Source: Sphingomonas sp. Ag1 (lineage in GTDB: Bacteria > Pseudomonadota > Alphaproteobacteria > Sphingomonadales > Sphingomonadaceae). Taken from it: DNA of 64,000 nucleotides. Where the stretch lies: positions 372,001-436,000 of the forward strand of contig NZ_LAZX01000094.1 of the NCBI RefSeq assembly GCF_000980895.1, given 5' to 3'. A program made the position numbers and the translations under genes. The notes beneath the pieces are model-generated. The model was not told where the DNA came from. It saw only the letters and a list, made by a program, of their open reading frames with translations, and did not search any database. The number at the start of each line of letters is the position of its first letter. Position 1 is the first letter of the stretch. Positions 15,381 to 26,076 of the stretch are shown one piece after another.

Positions 15381-18116
15381 ATGTTCGGCAGCATCGCCAA
15401 ATCGCTCTTCGGTTCGTCCAACGATCGCTACGTGCGCTCACTCAATCCCATTCTCGCCAAGATTGCGTCGTTCGAACCGACGCTGCAGGCGATGGATGAT
15501 GCGACGCTCGCCAACCAGACGGCGCTCTTTCGCGAGCGCCTGGCGAACGGCGAAACGCTCGACAGTCTGCTGCCCGAGGCCTTTGCGACCGTCCGAGAAG
15601 CTGCGAGGCGCGTTCTTGGTCAGCGCCACTATGATGTGCAGATGATCGGCGGCATCGTGCTTCATCGCGGCGAGATCGCCGAAATGCGCACGGGTGAGGG
15701 CAAGACGCTGGTGGCGACGCTCGCGACCTATCTGAATGCGCTGCCAGGAAAGGGCGTTCACGTCATCACCGTCAACGACTATCTCGCCGCGCGTGACGCG
15801 GACTGGATGGGACGTGTCTATCGCTTCCTTGGCCTCACGGTGGGCGTGATCGTTCCGAACCTTTCGGATGATGAACGCCGTGCCGCCTATGCTGCCGATA
15901 TCACCTACGGCACGAACAATGAGTTCGGCTTCGATTACCTGCGCGACAACATGAAATATGATCGCGCGTCGATGGTGCAGCGGCCGTTCGCCATGGCCAT
16001 CGTCGACGAGGTCGACTCGGTGCTGATCGACGAAGCCCGCACGCCGCTGATCATCTCGGGCCCGACGGACGACAAAAGCGAACTGTACATCGCGGTTGAT
16101 GCCGTGGTGAAGCAGATCACGCCGGACGATTACGAAAAGGACGAGAAGCAAAAGACGATCGTTCTGACGGAAGAAGGCACCGAGCGGGTCGAGCGATTGC
16201 TGGAGGCGGCCGGTCTTCTAGAGGGCGCGAACCTCTACGACTTCGAAAATACGCAGGTGGTGCACCACCTGAACCAGTCGCTTCGTGCGAACGTCATGTT
16301 CAAGCGGGACATCGACTATATCGTCAAGGACGGGAAGGTGATCATCATCGATGAATTCACCGGCCGCATGATGGACGGGCGCCGCTGGTCCGATGGCCTG
16401 CACCAAGCGGTCGAGGCGAAGGAGGGGGTTCAGATCGAGCCTGAGAACCAGACCATGGCCTCGATCACCTTCCAGAACTATTTCCGCATGTACCCGAAGC
16501 TTGCCGGCATGACCGGCACGGCGGCCACCGAAGCTGCCGAGTTCTTCGACATCTACAAGATGAACGTCGTCACCATCCCGACGAACAATCCCATTCGCCG
16601 CGTCGACGAAGAAGATGAGTTCTACAAGGACACGCACGACAAGTTCCGCGCCATCGCCAAGCGGATCCGCCAGCATGCAGAGAAGGGGCAGCCGGTTCTC
16701 GTCGGCACCGTGTCGATCGAGAAGTCGGAGATGCTCAGCGAGTTCCTGAAGCAGGAAGGCGTTGACCATTCCGTCCTGAATGCCCGGTACCACGAACAGG
16801 AAGCGCACATCGTCGCGCAGGCGGGCCGACTGGGCGCGGTGACGATCGCGACCAACATGGCCGGCCGCGGTACCGACATTCAGCTCGGCGGTAACCTGGA
16901 ATTCCGCGTGGAGGACGAACTCGCTGGCATGCCGGAGGGGCCGGACCGTGACGCCGCAATAGAACAGATCCGGGCGGAAATCGCGGCTGAAAAGGCGAAG
17001 GTGCTGGAAGCGGGCGGCCTCTTCGTGCTAGGTACAGAGCGTCACGAAAGTCGGCGTATCGACAATCAGCTGCGCGGTCGTTCGGGCCGGCAGGGCGATC
17101 CCGGCCTCAGCCGCTTCTATCTCAGCCTGGACGACGATCTGCTGCGTATCTTCGGACCCGACACGCTATTCGCGCGCATGATGCGCAGCAATATCGAGGA
17201 CGGCGAGGCGATCGGCAGCAAGTGGCTGACGAAGGCAATCGAGACAGCGCAGAAGAAGGTCGAGGCGCGCAACTACGACATCCGCAAGCAGGTCGTCGAA
17301 TATGACGACGTGATGAACGACCAGCGCAAGGTCATTTACGAGCAGCGTGCTGACATCATGGATGCCGAGACCGTCGGTGACGTCGTAACCGACATGCGCG
17401 CGGAAACGGTCAATGCGATCGTGGGCGATGCGTGCCCGGTTGGCTCCTATCCGGAGCAGTGGGATGTTGAGGGGATGAAGGACAGGCTTGCCGAGATCCT
17501 GAACCTCACGCCGCGCATCGACGATTGGCTCGGCGAGGACGCGGTCGATCCGGAAATGATCACGGAGCGTGTGCAGGCTGAGGCGGACGCGATGGTGGCG
17601 GCCAAGGCGGCAGAGCTTGAGCCGGAAACCTGGACTCAGGTCGAGAAGTCGATCCTGCTCCAGAACCTCGATCATCATTGGAAGGAGCATCTCGCGACGC
17701 TGGACGCGTTGCGTCAGGTGGTTCACCTGCGTGCCTATGCGCAGAAGACGCCGATCAACGAGTACAAGCAGGAAGCCTTCGCGCTGTTCCAGCGGATGCT
17801 GGATGCCATTCGCGAGGACGTGACGAAGACGATCGCGCATGCCCAGTTCCAGCTGCAGGCGCCGCCGCCGCTGCCGGATCTTCCGGACTTCATTACGACC
17901 CACTTCGACCCGTTCTCCGGTGAGGACAATTCGGCGGACGTGGATGCGGGCACGCTGGGCCTAATTCAGACGCAGGTGCCGCCGATGCAGATCCCGCAGC
18001 CTACCGGCGTCGAGGTTGGCGAGGACCCGGAGAGCTGGAAGGGCGTGGTCAGCCGCAATTCGCCGTGCCCGTGCGGCTCCGGGCGCAAGTACAAGCACTG
18101 CCACGGCGCGGTTTGA
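15381..18116 (+). CDS. secA: Preprotein translocase ATPase SecA
   Basis: The 911-aa motor drives Sec-dependent export through SecYEG at the inner membrane. Walker A MRTGEGKT is at about residues 102-109. The DEAD-box region [14 protein letters not shown], the [16 protein letters not shown] segment, [10 protein letters not shown] and the [10 protein letters not shown] motif of NBD2 are all intact. The extreme C-terminus carries the zinc- and SecB-binding module [14 protein letters not shown] perfect hairpin terminator follows 66 bp after the stop. Confidence 0.99.
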   Translation: MFGSIAKSLFGSSNDRYVRSLNPILAKIASFEPTLQAMDDATLANQTALFRERLANGETLDSLLPEAFATVREAARRVLGQRHYDVQMIGGIVLHRGEIAEMRTGEGKTLVATLATYLNALPGKGVHVITVNDYLAARDADWMGRVYRFLGLTVGVIVPNLSDDERRAAYAADITYGTNNEFGFDYLRDNMKYDRASMVQRPFAMAIVDEVDSVLIDEARTPLIISGPTDDKSELYIAVDAVVKQITPDDYEKDEKQKTIVLTEEGTERVERLLEAAGLLEGANLYDFENTQVVHHLNQSLRANVMFKRDIDYIVKDGKVIIIDEFTGRMMDGRRWSDGLHQAVEAKEGVQIEPENQTMASITFQNYFRMYPKLAGMTGTAATEAAEFFDIYKMNVVTIPTNNPIRRVDEEDEFYKDTHDKFRAIAKRIRQHAEKGQPVLVGTVSIEKSEMLSEFLKQEGVDHSVLNARYHEQEAHIVAQAGRLGAVTIATNMAGRGTDIQLGGNLEFRVEDELAGMPEGPDRDAAIEQIRAEIAAEKAKVLEAGGLFVLGTERHESRRIDNQLRGRSGRQGDPGLSRFYLSLDDDLLRIFGPDTLFARMMRSNIEDGEAIGSKWLTKAIETAQKKVEARNYDIRKQVVEYDDVMNDQRKVIYEQRADIMDAETVGDVVTDMRAETVNAIVGDACPVGSYPEQWDVEGMKDRLAEILNLTPRIDDWLGEDAVDPEMITERVQAEADAMVAAKAAELEPETWTQVEKSILLQNLDHHWKEHLATLDALRQVVHLRAYAQKTPINEYKQEAFALFQRMLDAIREDVTKTIAHAQFQLQAPPPLPDLPDFITTHFDPFSGEDNSADVDAGTLGLIQTQVPPMQIPQPTGVEVGEDPESWKGVVSRNSPCPCGSGRKYKHCHGAV

Positions 18117-18182
18117 GCCTGGCTCGCGGGCGGACCGTTCCAGATCTCGCCCGCACCTCGCTATTTCTGCCGGCAGGTACGA

Positions 18183-18216
18183 AAGGGGCTTCGTCACCTT
18201 AGTGACGAAGCCCCTT
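18183..18216. terminator. Perfect bidirectional terminator between secA and the lipoprotein gene
   Basis: A 15-bp stem without mismatch (18183-18197 paired with 18202-18216) encloses the tetraloop CTTA. CTGTTTTG follows on the + strand and TTTCG on the - strand. It lies between the convergent ends of secA and the downstream lipoprotein gene, and so probably serves both. Confidence 0.88.
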
Positions 18217-18237
18217 CTGTTTTGTGTGGATCTCAGG

Positions 18238-18840
18238 TCAGCGGCGGCGCTGCTCGGGCAAACGGATCGTTGGCCCCAGCCGTTCGACGACATCCCGTGC
18301 GTTGAAAGCTCGCACCTCGCCACTTGGCGGTGCGCCCTTGCCCATCACGATCTCGGCCGATGCCTCGTAGCGGTCAACTGTCCGTACATCGAAGTCATTG
18401 AAGCCGCCGCCCCACGGGCCCCAGCCGCCCCAGCCGCCCCAGGGACGACCGTAGAAGCGCCATGAGGGGCCCCAATAGCCACCCCAGCCGCCATAGCCCC
18501 AACCCGGGCCGAAGCCAGCGCCCGGCGTCGCATAGGTACGTGCCTGGCGATCGGTCTGGCGATCAACCGTGATGAAATAGTCATAGCCGTTCTGCAGCGT
18601 CAGCTCGGCAGCACGATAAAGGAGATAGCGCTCCACCGTGTCACGATCGGTGACCGTGTTCCCGGCAAAGGTGACGAGAAAGCGATTGGCCTCGATCCGC
18701 TGATCGCTGAAGCCGGTACGATTGAAACCCTGACCGGTGGCAGGGCGATACGGCGTCTCGGTCGCGCAACCTGCCACCAGCAACGCGCCGGAAGCGGCCG
18801 CCGCCAGGAAAAGGCTACGACCGGTACGGTTCATGCTCAT
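18238..18840 (-). CDS. CC0125/CC1285-type outer lipoprotein, Gly/Trp-rich
   Basis: The 200-aa lipoprotein has a signal sequence ending in the lipobox LLVAGC (Cys about residue 25). The conserved part includes FSDQRIEANRFLVTFAGN, a YLLYRAAEL segment and the QNGYDYFITVDR motif seen in this alphaproteobacterial lipoprotein family. The middle contains a low-complexity run of GWG, GYW and PWGG units (about residues 108-150). The C-terminal part (YEASAEIVMGKG) is again family-like. Function is unknown; an envelope location is inferred. The start may be ATG 18840 or the second Met two codons later. It ends just before the bidirectional terminator. Confidence 0.85.
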   Translation of the reverse strand: MSMNRTGRSLFLAAAASGALLVAGCATETPYRPATGQGFNRTGFSDQRIEANRFLVTFAGNTVTDRDTVERYLLYRAAELTLQNGYDYFITVDRQTDRQARTYATPGAGFGPGWGYGGWGGYWGPSWRFYGRPWGGWGGWGPWGGGFNDFDVRTVDRYEASAEIVMGKGAPPSGEVRAFNARDVVERLGPTIRLPEQRRR

Positions 18841-18970
18841 TGTGTCATCTCCGATACCCGCCAGATCGGCGGAAGCTGACCTCAGCCTAAATAATAAACC
18901 CGGAACGAGCGATGAACGGATTGGCTCCGATAAGCCTCGTTTCGTCGCACGGCAGTCACATCTGTCCGTC

Positions 18971-20125
18971 TCAGGGGCGGCTTCGTTCCTCCAGCACCTG
19001 AAGGTAGGCCGACAGCACCGCTTCGTTGATCATTTCCCAACGATATCCGGCGGCCTTGGTGGTTCCGTTGCGTCCCATCCGCAACCGCGCATCGCGGGAC
19101 GCGACAAGCTCGGCAATCGCGTCCGCATAGCCGGGTACGTCGCGCGGCTCGACTAACCGACCGGTCTCGCCTTCGTCCACCAGCCCAACCGCGCCTGATG
19201 CACGCGCCGCAACAACAGGAACCCCGGCAGCCATCGCCTCCAGCGTGACGTTGCCAAAGGTCTCGGTAACGCTTGGGTTGAAGAAGACGTCCATCGACGC
19301 AACTGCGCGGCCCAGATCATCGCCGGACTGAAAGCCGGCAAATGCCGCGTCCGGAACCTGCTCCGCAAACCAATCACGCGCCGGGCCTTCTCCGATCACC
19401 AGCACGCGATGGCGCACATTGCGTTGCCGTAACTCGCCGACGACATTGGCGAAGATGTCGAGACCCTTTTCCTTGACCAGTCGCCCGAGGAACCCGACCG
19501 CCACCTCGTCATCGCCGATGCCAAGGTGCCGGCGCCAGGCGAGATCACGGCGGGCAGGGGAGAAGCGATCGTGATTAACACCGCGCGACCAAACGGCAGT
19601 CGGCGTACGCACCCCCCAGGTTTGCAGGATTTCGCCCAGCAGAAGCCCCGGCACCAGCACGCGTTCCGCCCGATTGTAGAAGCGCGTGAGGAGCCGCTCG
19701 ACCATCGGCTCAAGGAAGCCAAGACCATAGTAGCGCGGGTACGTTTCGAAACGAGTGTGGAGCGATGCCACGCGTGCTATTCCGTTCCGCCGCGCGTAGC
19801 TGATCGCGCGATGCCCCAGGATATCAGGCGCAGATACGTGGATCAGATTGGGCGCGAACGCCTTCAGGTCACGTCGCACCTGGGCCGGAAGGCCGCGTGC
19901 AAGCCGATACTCACCGCGTTCACCCGGCAGTGGCAATGCCGGCACATCGACGAGATCGCCGGTGGGAGGGAAGGCCGGTTGGTCCACGGTTGGCGAATAG
20001 ACGCGCACCTGAGCGCCCCGCGAGAGCAGGTGGCCAACCAGAAGATTGAGCGCCTGGTTGGCGCCATCACGGGTGTAGTTGTAATTGCCGCTGAAGAGCG
20101 CGACACGAAGGTCCGACGGCTGCAT
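18971..20125 (-). CDS. GT4-family glycosyltransferase
   Basis: The 384-aa GT-B enzyme probably transfers a sugar from a nucleotide donor to a lipid or glycan acceptor at the cytoplasmic face of the membrane. The N-terminal half begins FSGNYNYTRDGANQAL, as in the mannosyltransferase-like branch. The donor-binding half has GFLGRLVKEKGLD, a VIGEGP motif and the ETFGNVTLEAMAAGVPVVA signature with the E-x7-E pair. Donor and acceptor cannot be told from sequence. In this lpx-free lineage a role in glycosphingolipid or mannosyl-lipid synthesis is possible, but that is only inference. It follows the antiporter gene by 50 bp on the same strand. Confidence 0.9.
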   Translation of the reverse strand: MQPSDLRVALFSGNYNYTRDGANQALNLLVGHLLSRGAQVRVYSPTVDQPAFPPTGDLVDVPALPLPGERGEYRLARGLPAQVRRDLKAFAPNLIHVSAPDILGHRAISYARRNGIARVASLHTRFETYPRYYGLGFLEPMVERLLTRFYNRAERVLVPGLLLGEILQTWGVRTPTAVWSRGVNHDRFSPARRDLAWRRHLGIGDDEVAVGFLGRLVKEKGLDIFANVVGELRQRNVRHRVLVIGEGPARDWFAEQVPDAAFAGFQSGDDLGRAVASMDVFFNPSVTETFGNVTLEAMAAGVPVVAARASGAVGLVDEGETGRLVEPRDVPGYADAIAELVASRDARLRMGRNGTTKAAGYRWEMINEAVLSAYLQVLEERSRP

Positions 20126-20175
20126 GATGGCGCGCCGCTACCGCTCGATTGCGGCGATCACGGGGCAAAGGTTTA

Positions 20176-21957
20176 TTATCCGCTGAGGCTCCGTAGATCC
20201 GACAAGCGGGGAAGGCGGCGAATGCGCGGCTCCCGGCTGAGCTCCGCCTGTTCTCGGATCGATTGCCGCAGCTCATCCCGCTTCTCATGGATCGATGCGA
20301 TCACGGGTCCCATGGCGACACCAAGGTCGACGAGGACAGCCTCCGACAATTGGAGCGAGCTTTCGAGCGTCTCCGGCACCGCATCGGTTACGCCAGCACG
20401 ATAGAGCTCGGCGGCATGCGCTGCGTCACGGGCCCGGGCGATGATGGGAAGGTCGGGTGCCAGCGCACGAATCCTGCGCGCCAGTCGAACAGATAAGGGC
20501 GGATCATCCATGGTTAGGATGAGCGCGCGTACATTGGGCAGGTCCAGCCGGTCGACGAACTGCGAGCGAACAACGTCGCCGAATATTATGGGATGGCCGG
20601 CCGCGCGCCCGGCCTTCACCGCATCGATGTTGGCCTCTACGGCCAAGTACGGTTGATCGTGGACCGCCAGGAGCTCTGCGACGAGCTGCCCGACGCGACC
20701 AAAGCCGATGATTATCGCCCGTTTGCCATCCTGGGGCGGCTCGTCGAGCGTCTCTCCCCGGCCTTCGATACGACGTGAAATGACGCGTCCGGCAAAGGCG
20801 AGAAGGGGTGTGATGGTCAAGCCAATCGCCGTCACCGTTTGCCAGAACGCCGCCGTGGAAAGCTGGATAAGCTGGGCCTGCGCTGCCGTCGCAAGTACGA
20901 TCAGCGTCGTTTCGGAAGGACTGCCCATCAGGAGCCCAGTCTCTGCAGCGACACCACGACCCACGTTGGCCACGCGAAGGAGCAAATAGGTGACGATCGC
21001 CTTGATCGTGACCACCGCTGCCACCGCAAGCAGAAGCTCATCCCAATTCTGGGTGATCAATCGCAGGTCTAGACTCATTCCTACCGTGATCAGAAAAACG
21101 CCCAGAGCCAGCCCCTTGAACGGCGCCGTTATGACTTCGACTTCAGTATGATATTCGGTCTCGGCGATCAGCAAGCCGGCGAGAAGCGCCCCAACGATGG
21201 GCGAGAGGCCGGCCGCAGTGGTCGCGACACTGGCGACGATCACCACCAACAGGGATGCCGCGAGGAAGAGCTCAGGGCTTTTTGTTCGGGCGGCCTGACC
21301 GAACAATCGCGGCAGGATCAGGCGCCCGGCAACGTACATCGCCACCACGGTCAGCCCGCCCCTCAGGGCAACCATCCCGATGTTCACCCACCCGCCTTCA
21401 CCCGCCGAGGGCGCCAGTGCACCGAGCGCGAAGATGATGGGAACGAGCGCCAAATCCTCGAACAAAAGCATGGCGAAGGCGCCCCGTCCGACCGCGCTGA
21501 CAGATCCGACTAGTGGCAAGACGAGCGCGGTGGAGGAAAGCGCTAGTGCGAGACCCAGCCCGATTGCACCAGGCCAGCTTTGCCCGACATAATGAAGCGT
21601 AATGCCGACGATGAGCGCAGAGCCCAGCAATTCGGCCGGGCCGATTCCAAAGACAAGCCGCCGCATAGCCCATAAGCGCCGGAACGACAGCTCCAACCCG
21701 ATCGAGAACAGCAGCAGAATAATTCCGAATTCAGCAAAGGGCCTGACGAACTCGGGGTCGGAAATCGTCACATAATAAAGCCAGGGTGCGCGATCAATCT
21801 GGGTCCCAAGACCGGCTGGTCCGACCAACAGCCCGACCAGGATGAAGCCGATAACCGGGCTGATCTTGAATCTGGCGAAGGCCGGGATCACCAATCCCGC
21901 CGCCCCTAGAACTACCAGCGCGTCAGAGAAGCCGGGATTGTCGAGACCTATTGCCAT
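20176..21957 (-). CDS. CPA2-family K+/H+ antiporter with TrkA-N domain (YbaL/KefB type)
   Basis: The 593-aa integral membrane protein has about twelve membrane segments in residues 1-390 (Na+/H+ exchanger domain), with GFILVGLLVGP and GLELSFRRLW motifs. A cytosolic TrkA-N regulatory domain follows at about 405-530 with the nucleotide-binding motif GFGRVG. It probably exports K+ or protons under control of NAD(H) or a related ligand. Length and order match YbaL (558 aa) and KefB (601 aa) of E. coli, and neither can be chosen with certainty. opgC lies 30 bp upstream on the same strand. Confidence 0.92.
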   Translation of the reverse strand: MAIGLDNPGFSDALVVLGAAGLVIPAFARFKISPVIGFILVGLLVGPAGLGTQIDRAPWLYYVTISDPEFVRPFAEFGIILLLFSIGLELSFRRLWAMRRLVFGIGPAELLGSALIVGITLHYVGQSWPGAIGLGLALALSSTALVLPLVGSVSAVGRGAFAMLLFEDLALVPIIFALGALAPSAGEGGWVNIGMVALRGGLTVVAMYVAGRLILPRLFGQAARTKSPELFLAASLLVVIVASVATTAAGLSPIVGALLAGLLIAETEYHTEVEVITAPFKGLALGVFLITVGMSLDLRLITQNWDELLLAVAAVVTIKAIVTYLLLRVANVGRGVAAETGLLMGSPSETTLIVLATAAQAQLIQLSTAAFWQTVTAIGLTITPLLAFAGRVISRRIEGRGETLDEPPQDGKRAIIIGFGRVGQLVAELLAVHDQPYLAVEANIDAVKAGRAAGHPIIFGDVVRSQFVDRLDLPNVRALILTMDDPPLSVRLARRIRALAPDLPIIARARDAAHAAELYRAGVTDAVPETLESSLQLSEAVLVDLGVAMGPVIASIHEKRDELRQSIREQAELSREPRIRRLPRLSDLRSLSG

Positions 21958-21987
21958 GACGCATTGTGCAGACTGCGTCCCGGCTTG

Positions 21988-23061
21988 TCAGCAGCCGTGT
22001 TTCACCGCCTTCTTTCGCGACTCACGCATGTTCGCCACGGCAAGCGTTATCGCCAATCCCCCCAGGACGGCGGCATAGTACAGGATAAGACCCCCGCCTA
22101 AGCGCTCCCACAACAGTCCCAGCACATAGGTGGCGAGCAGGCCTGCGGCAAAACAATCCAGGCTGTGGCGGCCGATCAGCGCCATTGATCGCAAAGGAGC
22201 CGACTGGAGAAAGCGGCGGGCAACCGAAAGCAGGCTGGCATATAGCAGCAGCATGAGGATCGTGTGGCTCAGGCGCAGGAGGTTGAGACCATAGCGGCCG
22301 GTGAACCACTCTGGCCGGGCCACATCGTCGGCCCTCGCGACCGCGCCGACCGCGAACACCCCCAACAGCAGCGCCAAGATCCGCCAGTTGCCATCGAGCC
22401 ATCTGAACAAGGGCATGTGAACGCGCCACGCACCGAGCACCATCGCCCCGAAGAACAGGAGCTGCCAACTCATCAGCTTCAGAATGCCGTCATCATTATG
22501 GCTCGGATCGGCAGACACGTGCCGGATCGTCAGCACCTGCGCCACCAGGTAAATGGCGATCGAAGCCATCAGGAGCAGCCGCGGCGAGCGACGATGAAGC
22601 GCGATTGCGAACGGCGCGATGAGCATCAGCGTGACATATAGCAGCAGAATGTCGAGTAGCCGCGGCGCCTTCTGCAAGGTCATGAATTGCAGCGTCGCCT
22701 GCAGCGGATCAGCGAGGAACGGCCCCAGCCGCCAGAAGCGCAGTTCCGCTGGAGACATGAATAGGGCCAGCGGGAGAACGAGCCCGAGGAGTGCGAGGTT
22801 GTACAGCCACAGCGTTCCTGCGCGCCGGATGACTGCCCGCGCGGCACTGGCACGCGCGAGATAGACCAGGCCCACCATATAGCCGGACATCACCACGAAC
22901 AGCTCGGCTGCGGTGGAATAGCCGTATCGGGTCGGTGTAGGGATCAACCACGCGGTGAGGCCGTCGGCTTCGACAACCTGGCTCAGGTGATTAATCAGTA
23001 TGGTGATGAGCGCCCATCCACGAAGGATATCGATCCGCTCTTCACGGAGGATAGGCTGCAA
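21988..23061 (-). CDS. opgC: OpgC-domain membrane acyltransferase
   Basis: The protein has about 357 residues and around ten membrane helices. It matches the OpgC family, which adds succinyl groups to osmoregulated periplasmic glucans. The family N-terminus RIDILRGWALITILINH starts at about residue 8, followed by a Tyr/Ser-rich loop and the SGYMVGLVY segment. The frame is open to GTG 23097, but that start lies inside the icd terminator hairpin. TTG 23061, just past the hairpin, gives a normal family N-terminus and is preferred with moderate confidence. The acyl acceptor in this organism is unknown. Confidence 0.82.
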   Translation of the reverse strand: MQPILREERIDILRGWALITILINHLSQVVEADGLTAWLIPTPTRYGYSTAAELFVVMSGYMVGLVYLARASAARAVIRRAGTLWLYNLALLGLVLPLALFMSPAELRFWRLGPFLADPLQATLQFMTLQKAPRLLDILLLYVTLMLIAPFAIALHRRSPRLLLMASIAIYLVAQVLTIRHVSADPSHNDDGILKLMSWQLLFFGAMVLGAWRVHMPLFRWLDGNWRILALLLGVFAVGAVARADDVARPEWFTGRYGLNLLRLSHTILMLLLYASLLSVARRFLQSAPLRSMALIGRHSLDCFAAGLLATYVLGLLWERLGGGLILYYAAVLGGLAITLAVANMRESRKKAVKHGC

Positions 23062-23066
23062 CGATG

Positions 23067-23093
23067 AAGGCCCCGGCAACGTGCCGGGGCCTT
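23067..23093. terminator. Terminator hairpin of icd, at the opgC start
   Basis: AAGGCCCCGGCA (23067-23078) and TGCCGGGGCCTT (23082-23093) pair perfectly over 12 bp around a 3-nt loop. On the - strand the stem is followed by CATCGTTG, so the U-tract is short. The hairpin lies 24 bp after the icd stop and directly before the likely TTG start of opgC. It may attenuate rather than stop transcription into opgC. Confidence 0.7.
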
Positions 23094-23117
23094 TCACTGT
23101 CGATGACTTATGCAGGC

Positions 23118-24338
23118 TTATGCCCAGGTCGCCATCTTGTTCTCGAGGTTGACGCGAACAGCTTCAAAGAACTGCTCGGTGGTCATCCACTTCTGATCCG
23201 GGCCGATCAGGATCGCGAGATCCTTGGTCATGTCGCCGTTCTCGACCGTCTCGATGCAGACCTGCTCGAGCGTCTCGGCAAAGCGGGTGACATCAGGCGT
23301 TCCGTCGAACTTGCCGCGGAACTTGAGACCGCCCGTCCAGGCGAAGATCGACGCGATGGGATTGGTCGACGTCGCCTTGCCCTGCTGGTGTTGGCGGTAG
23401 TGGCGCGTGACGGTGCCGTGCGCGGCCTCCGCCTCGATCGTCTTGCCATCGGGCGTCATCAGCACAGAGGTCATCAGGCCCAGCGAGCCAAAGCCCTGCG
23501 CGACCTGGTCGGACTGCACGTCGCCGTCGTAGTTCTTGCAGGCCCAGACGAACTCGCCGTTCCACTTCAGTGCCGACGCGACCATGTCGTCAATCAGGCG
23601 GTGCTCGTAGGTGATGCCCAGTTCCTTGAACTTCTCAACAAACTCGGCCTCATAGATCTCGGCAAAGATGTCCTTGAAGCGGCCGTCATAAGCCTTGAGG
23701 ATGGTGTTCTTGGTCGACAGGTACACCGGCCAGTTGCGGTTGATGCCGTAGTTCAGCGACGCGCGAGCGAAATCACGGATCGACTCGTCAAGGTTGTACA
23801 TGCCCATCGCGACGCCGGCGCCCGGGAAGTCGAACACTTCATGCTCGATCTCCTGGCCGTCCTCGCCAGTCCACTTCATCGTGAGTTTGCCCGCGCCCGG
23901 CACCTTGAAGTCGGTCGCGCGATACTGGTCGCCGAATGCGTGACGACCCACCACGATCGGGTGCGTCCAGCCCGGGATCAGGCGGGGAACGTTCTTGATC
24001 ACGATCGGCTCACGGAAAACAACGCCGCCCAGAATGTTGCGGATCGTGCCGTTCGGCGACTTCCACATCTTCTTCAGGCCGAACTCCTCGACGCGCGCCT
24101 CGTCGGGGGTGATGGTGGCGCATTTAACGCCAACGCCGTACTTCTGGATTGCCTTGGCGCTGTCGACCGTCACCTTGTCGTCGGTGGCGTCCCGATGCTC
24201 CATCCCAAGGTCGTAATAATCGAGCTCGATGTCGAGGTACGGCTTGATCAGGCGTTCGCGGATCCATTCCCAGATAATTCGCGTCATTTCGTCGCCGTCG
24301 ATCTCCACGACGGGCGTTTTTACCTTGATCTTCGCCAT
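23118..24338 (-). CDS. icd: NADP-dependent isocitrate dehydrogenase (homodimeric, eukaryote-like type)
   Basis: The 406-aa enzyme oxidises isocitrate to 2-oxoglutarate in the TCA cycle. The N-terminus [14 protein letters not shown], the substrate segment [36 protein letters not shown]-like residues and the metal-binding [19 protein letters not shown] region are all as in the NADP-type family found in mitochondria and most alphaproteobacteria. An AAGGAT box precedes the ATG by eight bases. It is divergent from psd and is followed by a strong hairpin. Confidence 0.97.
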   Translation of the reverse strand: MAKIKVKTPVVEIDGDEMTRIIWEWIRERLIKPYLDIELDYYDLGMEHRDATDDKVTVDSAKAIQKYGVGVKCATITPDEARVEEFGLKKMWKSPNGTIRNILGGVVFREPIVIKNVPRLIPGWTHPIVVGRHAFGDQYRATDFKVPGAGKLTMKWTGEDGQEIEHEVFDFPGAGVAMGMYNLDESIRDFARASLNYGINRNWPVYLSTKNTILKAYDGRFKDIFAEIYEAEFVEKFKELGITYEHRLIDDMVASALKWNGEFVWACKNYDGDVQSDQVAQGFGSLGLMTSVLMTPDGKTIEAEAAHGTVTRHYRQHQQGKATSTNPIASIFAWTGGLKFRGKFDGTPDVTRFAETLEQVCIETVENGDMTKDLAILIGPDQKWMTTEQFFEAVRVNLENKMATWA

Positions 24339-24478
24339 TGTCCGTATCCTTTGAAGGGGAGGGTTTGGCGCGGTCGATAAGGGTAAGGAGGCGGGGGATC
24401 AACCGCCAGGGTTGTCAACCGCGCGACCTGCCCGCCGAGTGCGTTGTGCCCTGCGGCCGCCAGGGCTACACGGATGAT

Positions 24479-25213
24479 ATGCCGTCCTTACCAAAGCCCG
24501 AAGAGCAGGGTCTGCCTGTCACCACCACCGTCAGATGGCGCTTCCCCGCCATCCATCCCGAAGGTCAGAAGTTCACCGCGATCGCGTTCGGCATCACGCT
24601 GTTGATGACGATCGTCCACAACATCTTCTTCTGGCCGCTGTTCGGCCTTACCGTGTGGGTAGCGGCCTTCTTTCGCGATCCCATCCGCACCACGCCGCGC
24701 GGGGAAGACCTGATCGTGTCACCGGCGGATGGCCTGGTGACGATGATTGCCGAGGTGCCGGTACCGCGTGAATTGATCGGTGAGTTGGGCGCTGAGCGCC
24801 TCACGCGCGTTTCGGTGTTCATGAGTGTATTCGACGTTCACATCAATCGCGCACCGATTGCGGGTACGATCCGGCAAGTGGTTTATATTTCGGGCAAGTT
24901 CCTGAACGCCGACTTGGACAAGGCTTCGGAAGACAATGAGCGCCAGCATTTCGTCGTAGAAGGGCATGATGGCCGCAAGGTCGCCTTCACCCAGATCGCC
25001 GGGCTGGTGGCGCGCCGGATCATGGGCTTCGTCAAAGTAGGCGACATGGTGGCAGCCGGTCAGCGCATTGGGCTGATCCGCTTCGGCAGCCGCGTCGACG
25101 TCTACCTGCCTGCGGGTTATTCACCCCAGGTCGCCCTTGGGCAGCGTGCGATTGCAGGCGAGACTGTGCTAGCGCGTGCGGGCGCAATTCCTGTTTCGGG
25201 TGTGACGCAATGA
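24479..25213 (+). CDS. psd: Phosphatidylserine decarboxylase proenzyme (short form)
   Basis: The 244-aa membrane-associated enzyme makes phosphatidylethanolamine from phosphatidylserine. It is a proenzyme that cleaves itself at the Gly-Ser of [11 protein letters not shown] near the C-terminus, forming the pyruvoyl group on the new small chain. A hydrophobic stretch (about residues 31-56) anchors it. The [15 protein letters not shown] motif holds the conserved histidine region. The frame is open to 24338, but ATG 24479 starts just before the conserved [11 protein letters not shown] and avoids overlap with icd. It overlaps pssA by 4 bp (ATGA), so the two steps of the pathway are coupled. Confidence 0.94.
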   Translation: MPSLPKPEEQGLPVTTTVRWRFPAIHPEGQKFTAIAFGITLLMTIVHNIFFWPLFGLTVWVAAFFRDPIRTTPRGEDLIVSPADGLVTMIAEVPVPRELIGELGAERLTRVSVFMSVFDVHINRAPIAGTIRQVVYISGKFLNADLDKASEDNERQHFVVEGHDGRKVAFTQIAGLVARRIMGFVKVGDMVAAGQRIGLIRFGSRVDVYLPAGYSPQVALGQRAIAGETVLARAGAIPVSGVTQ

Positions 25214-26076
25214 GGCGGCCGGTTCGCCCCCGTCGGGGAATTCCGCTTCGCGCGGTGGCGCCGAACGCGATCACTGCCCTGGCGCTGTGCTCCGGGCTCA
25301 GCGGGGTGCAGTTCGCGATCAAGGCGCGGATGATGGAGAATGATCTGCTGCTCCAGCGCGGCGCGGAATACGCCGCCCTGCACGATCGCATCGGCACTCA
25401 CTGGCAGCTTGCGGTCATGTTCGTCCTGATCGCAGGTCTCCTCGATGGCATCGATGGGCGGATTGCGCGGCTTCTTCATGGACAGAGCCGCTTCGGAGCA
25501 GAACTGGATTCGCTGGCTGATGCCATCTCCTTTGGCGTCTCGCCCGCGCTGATCCTCTATCTCTGGTCGCTGTCGTCCCTGCCGCGCTTCGGCTGGATCG
25601 CCGCGCTGATGCTGGCGGTGTTTGCCGCATTGCGGCTCGCCCGATTCAATGCGGCGATCGACTCTGACGAGCAGCCGCACAAATCCGCAGGCTTTCTGAC
25701 AGGTGTTCCTGCGCCCGCTGGAGCTGGCCTTGCCCTATTGCCCATGTTCCTGTGGTTCTGGACCGATGAGCCGCTTCTACGCTCATCCTATGTTGTCGCA
25801 CCCTGGACCGCATTCGCCGCGATCCTGATGGTGTCCAGCATCGCAACCTGGTCATGGGGATCGCTCCGGCTTCGTCGCAACATCCGGTTCGAGGCATTGG
25901 CGGTGGTGGTAATCATCGCCGCGGCGGCCGTTACGGCGCCTTGGCACACCGTCAGTGCGATCAGCATTGCCTATCTACTGGCGATCCCATTCAGCATCGC
26001 AGCTTATGGCAAGGTCAAGCGGCTGCGCGCGAAGACGAGGGTGACGAGCGTACAGGGGTTGCCGCCCATCGCCTGA
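25210..26076 (+). CDS. pssA: CDP-diacylglycerol-serine O-phosphatidyltransferase
   Basis: The 288-aa polytopic membrane enzyme condenses CDP-diacylglycerol with serine to phosphatidylserine, the substrate of the overlapping psd product. The CDP-alcohol phosphotransferase signature is complete: DGIDGRIAR, then GAELDSLAD with both metal-binding aspartates (about residues 78-105). About seven or eight membrane helices are visible. The 3' end overlaps a small convergent gene on the - strand by 62 bp. Confidence 0.95.
   Translation: MRRPVRPRRGIPLRAVAPNAITALALCSGLSGVQFAIKARMMENDLLLQRGAEYAALHDRIGTHWQLAVMFVLIAGLLDGIDGRIARLLHGQSRFGAELDSLADAISFGVSPALILYLWSLSSLPRFGWIAALMLAVFAALRLARFNAAIDSDEQPHKSAGFLTGVPAPAGAGLALLPMFLWFWTDEPLLRSSYVVAPWTAFAAILMVSSIATWSWGSLRLRRNIRFEALAVVVIIAAAAVTAPWHTVSAISIAYLLAIPFSIAAYGKVKRLRAKTRVTSVQGLPPIA

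Noticed and set aside
18405-18520. Tandem DNA repeat inside the lipoprotein gene
   Set aside because: The GWG/PWGG coding units are imperfect and explained by the protein's low-complexity region; no independent repeat element is indicated.
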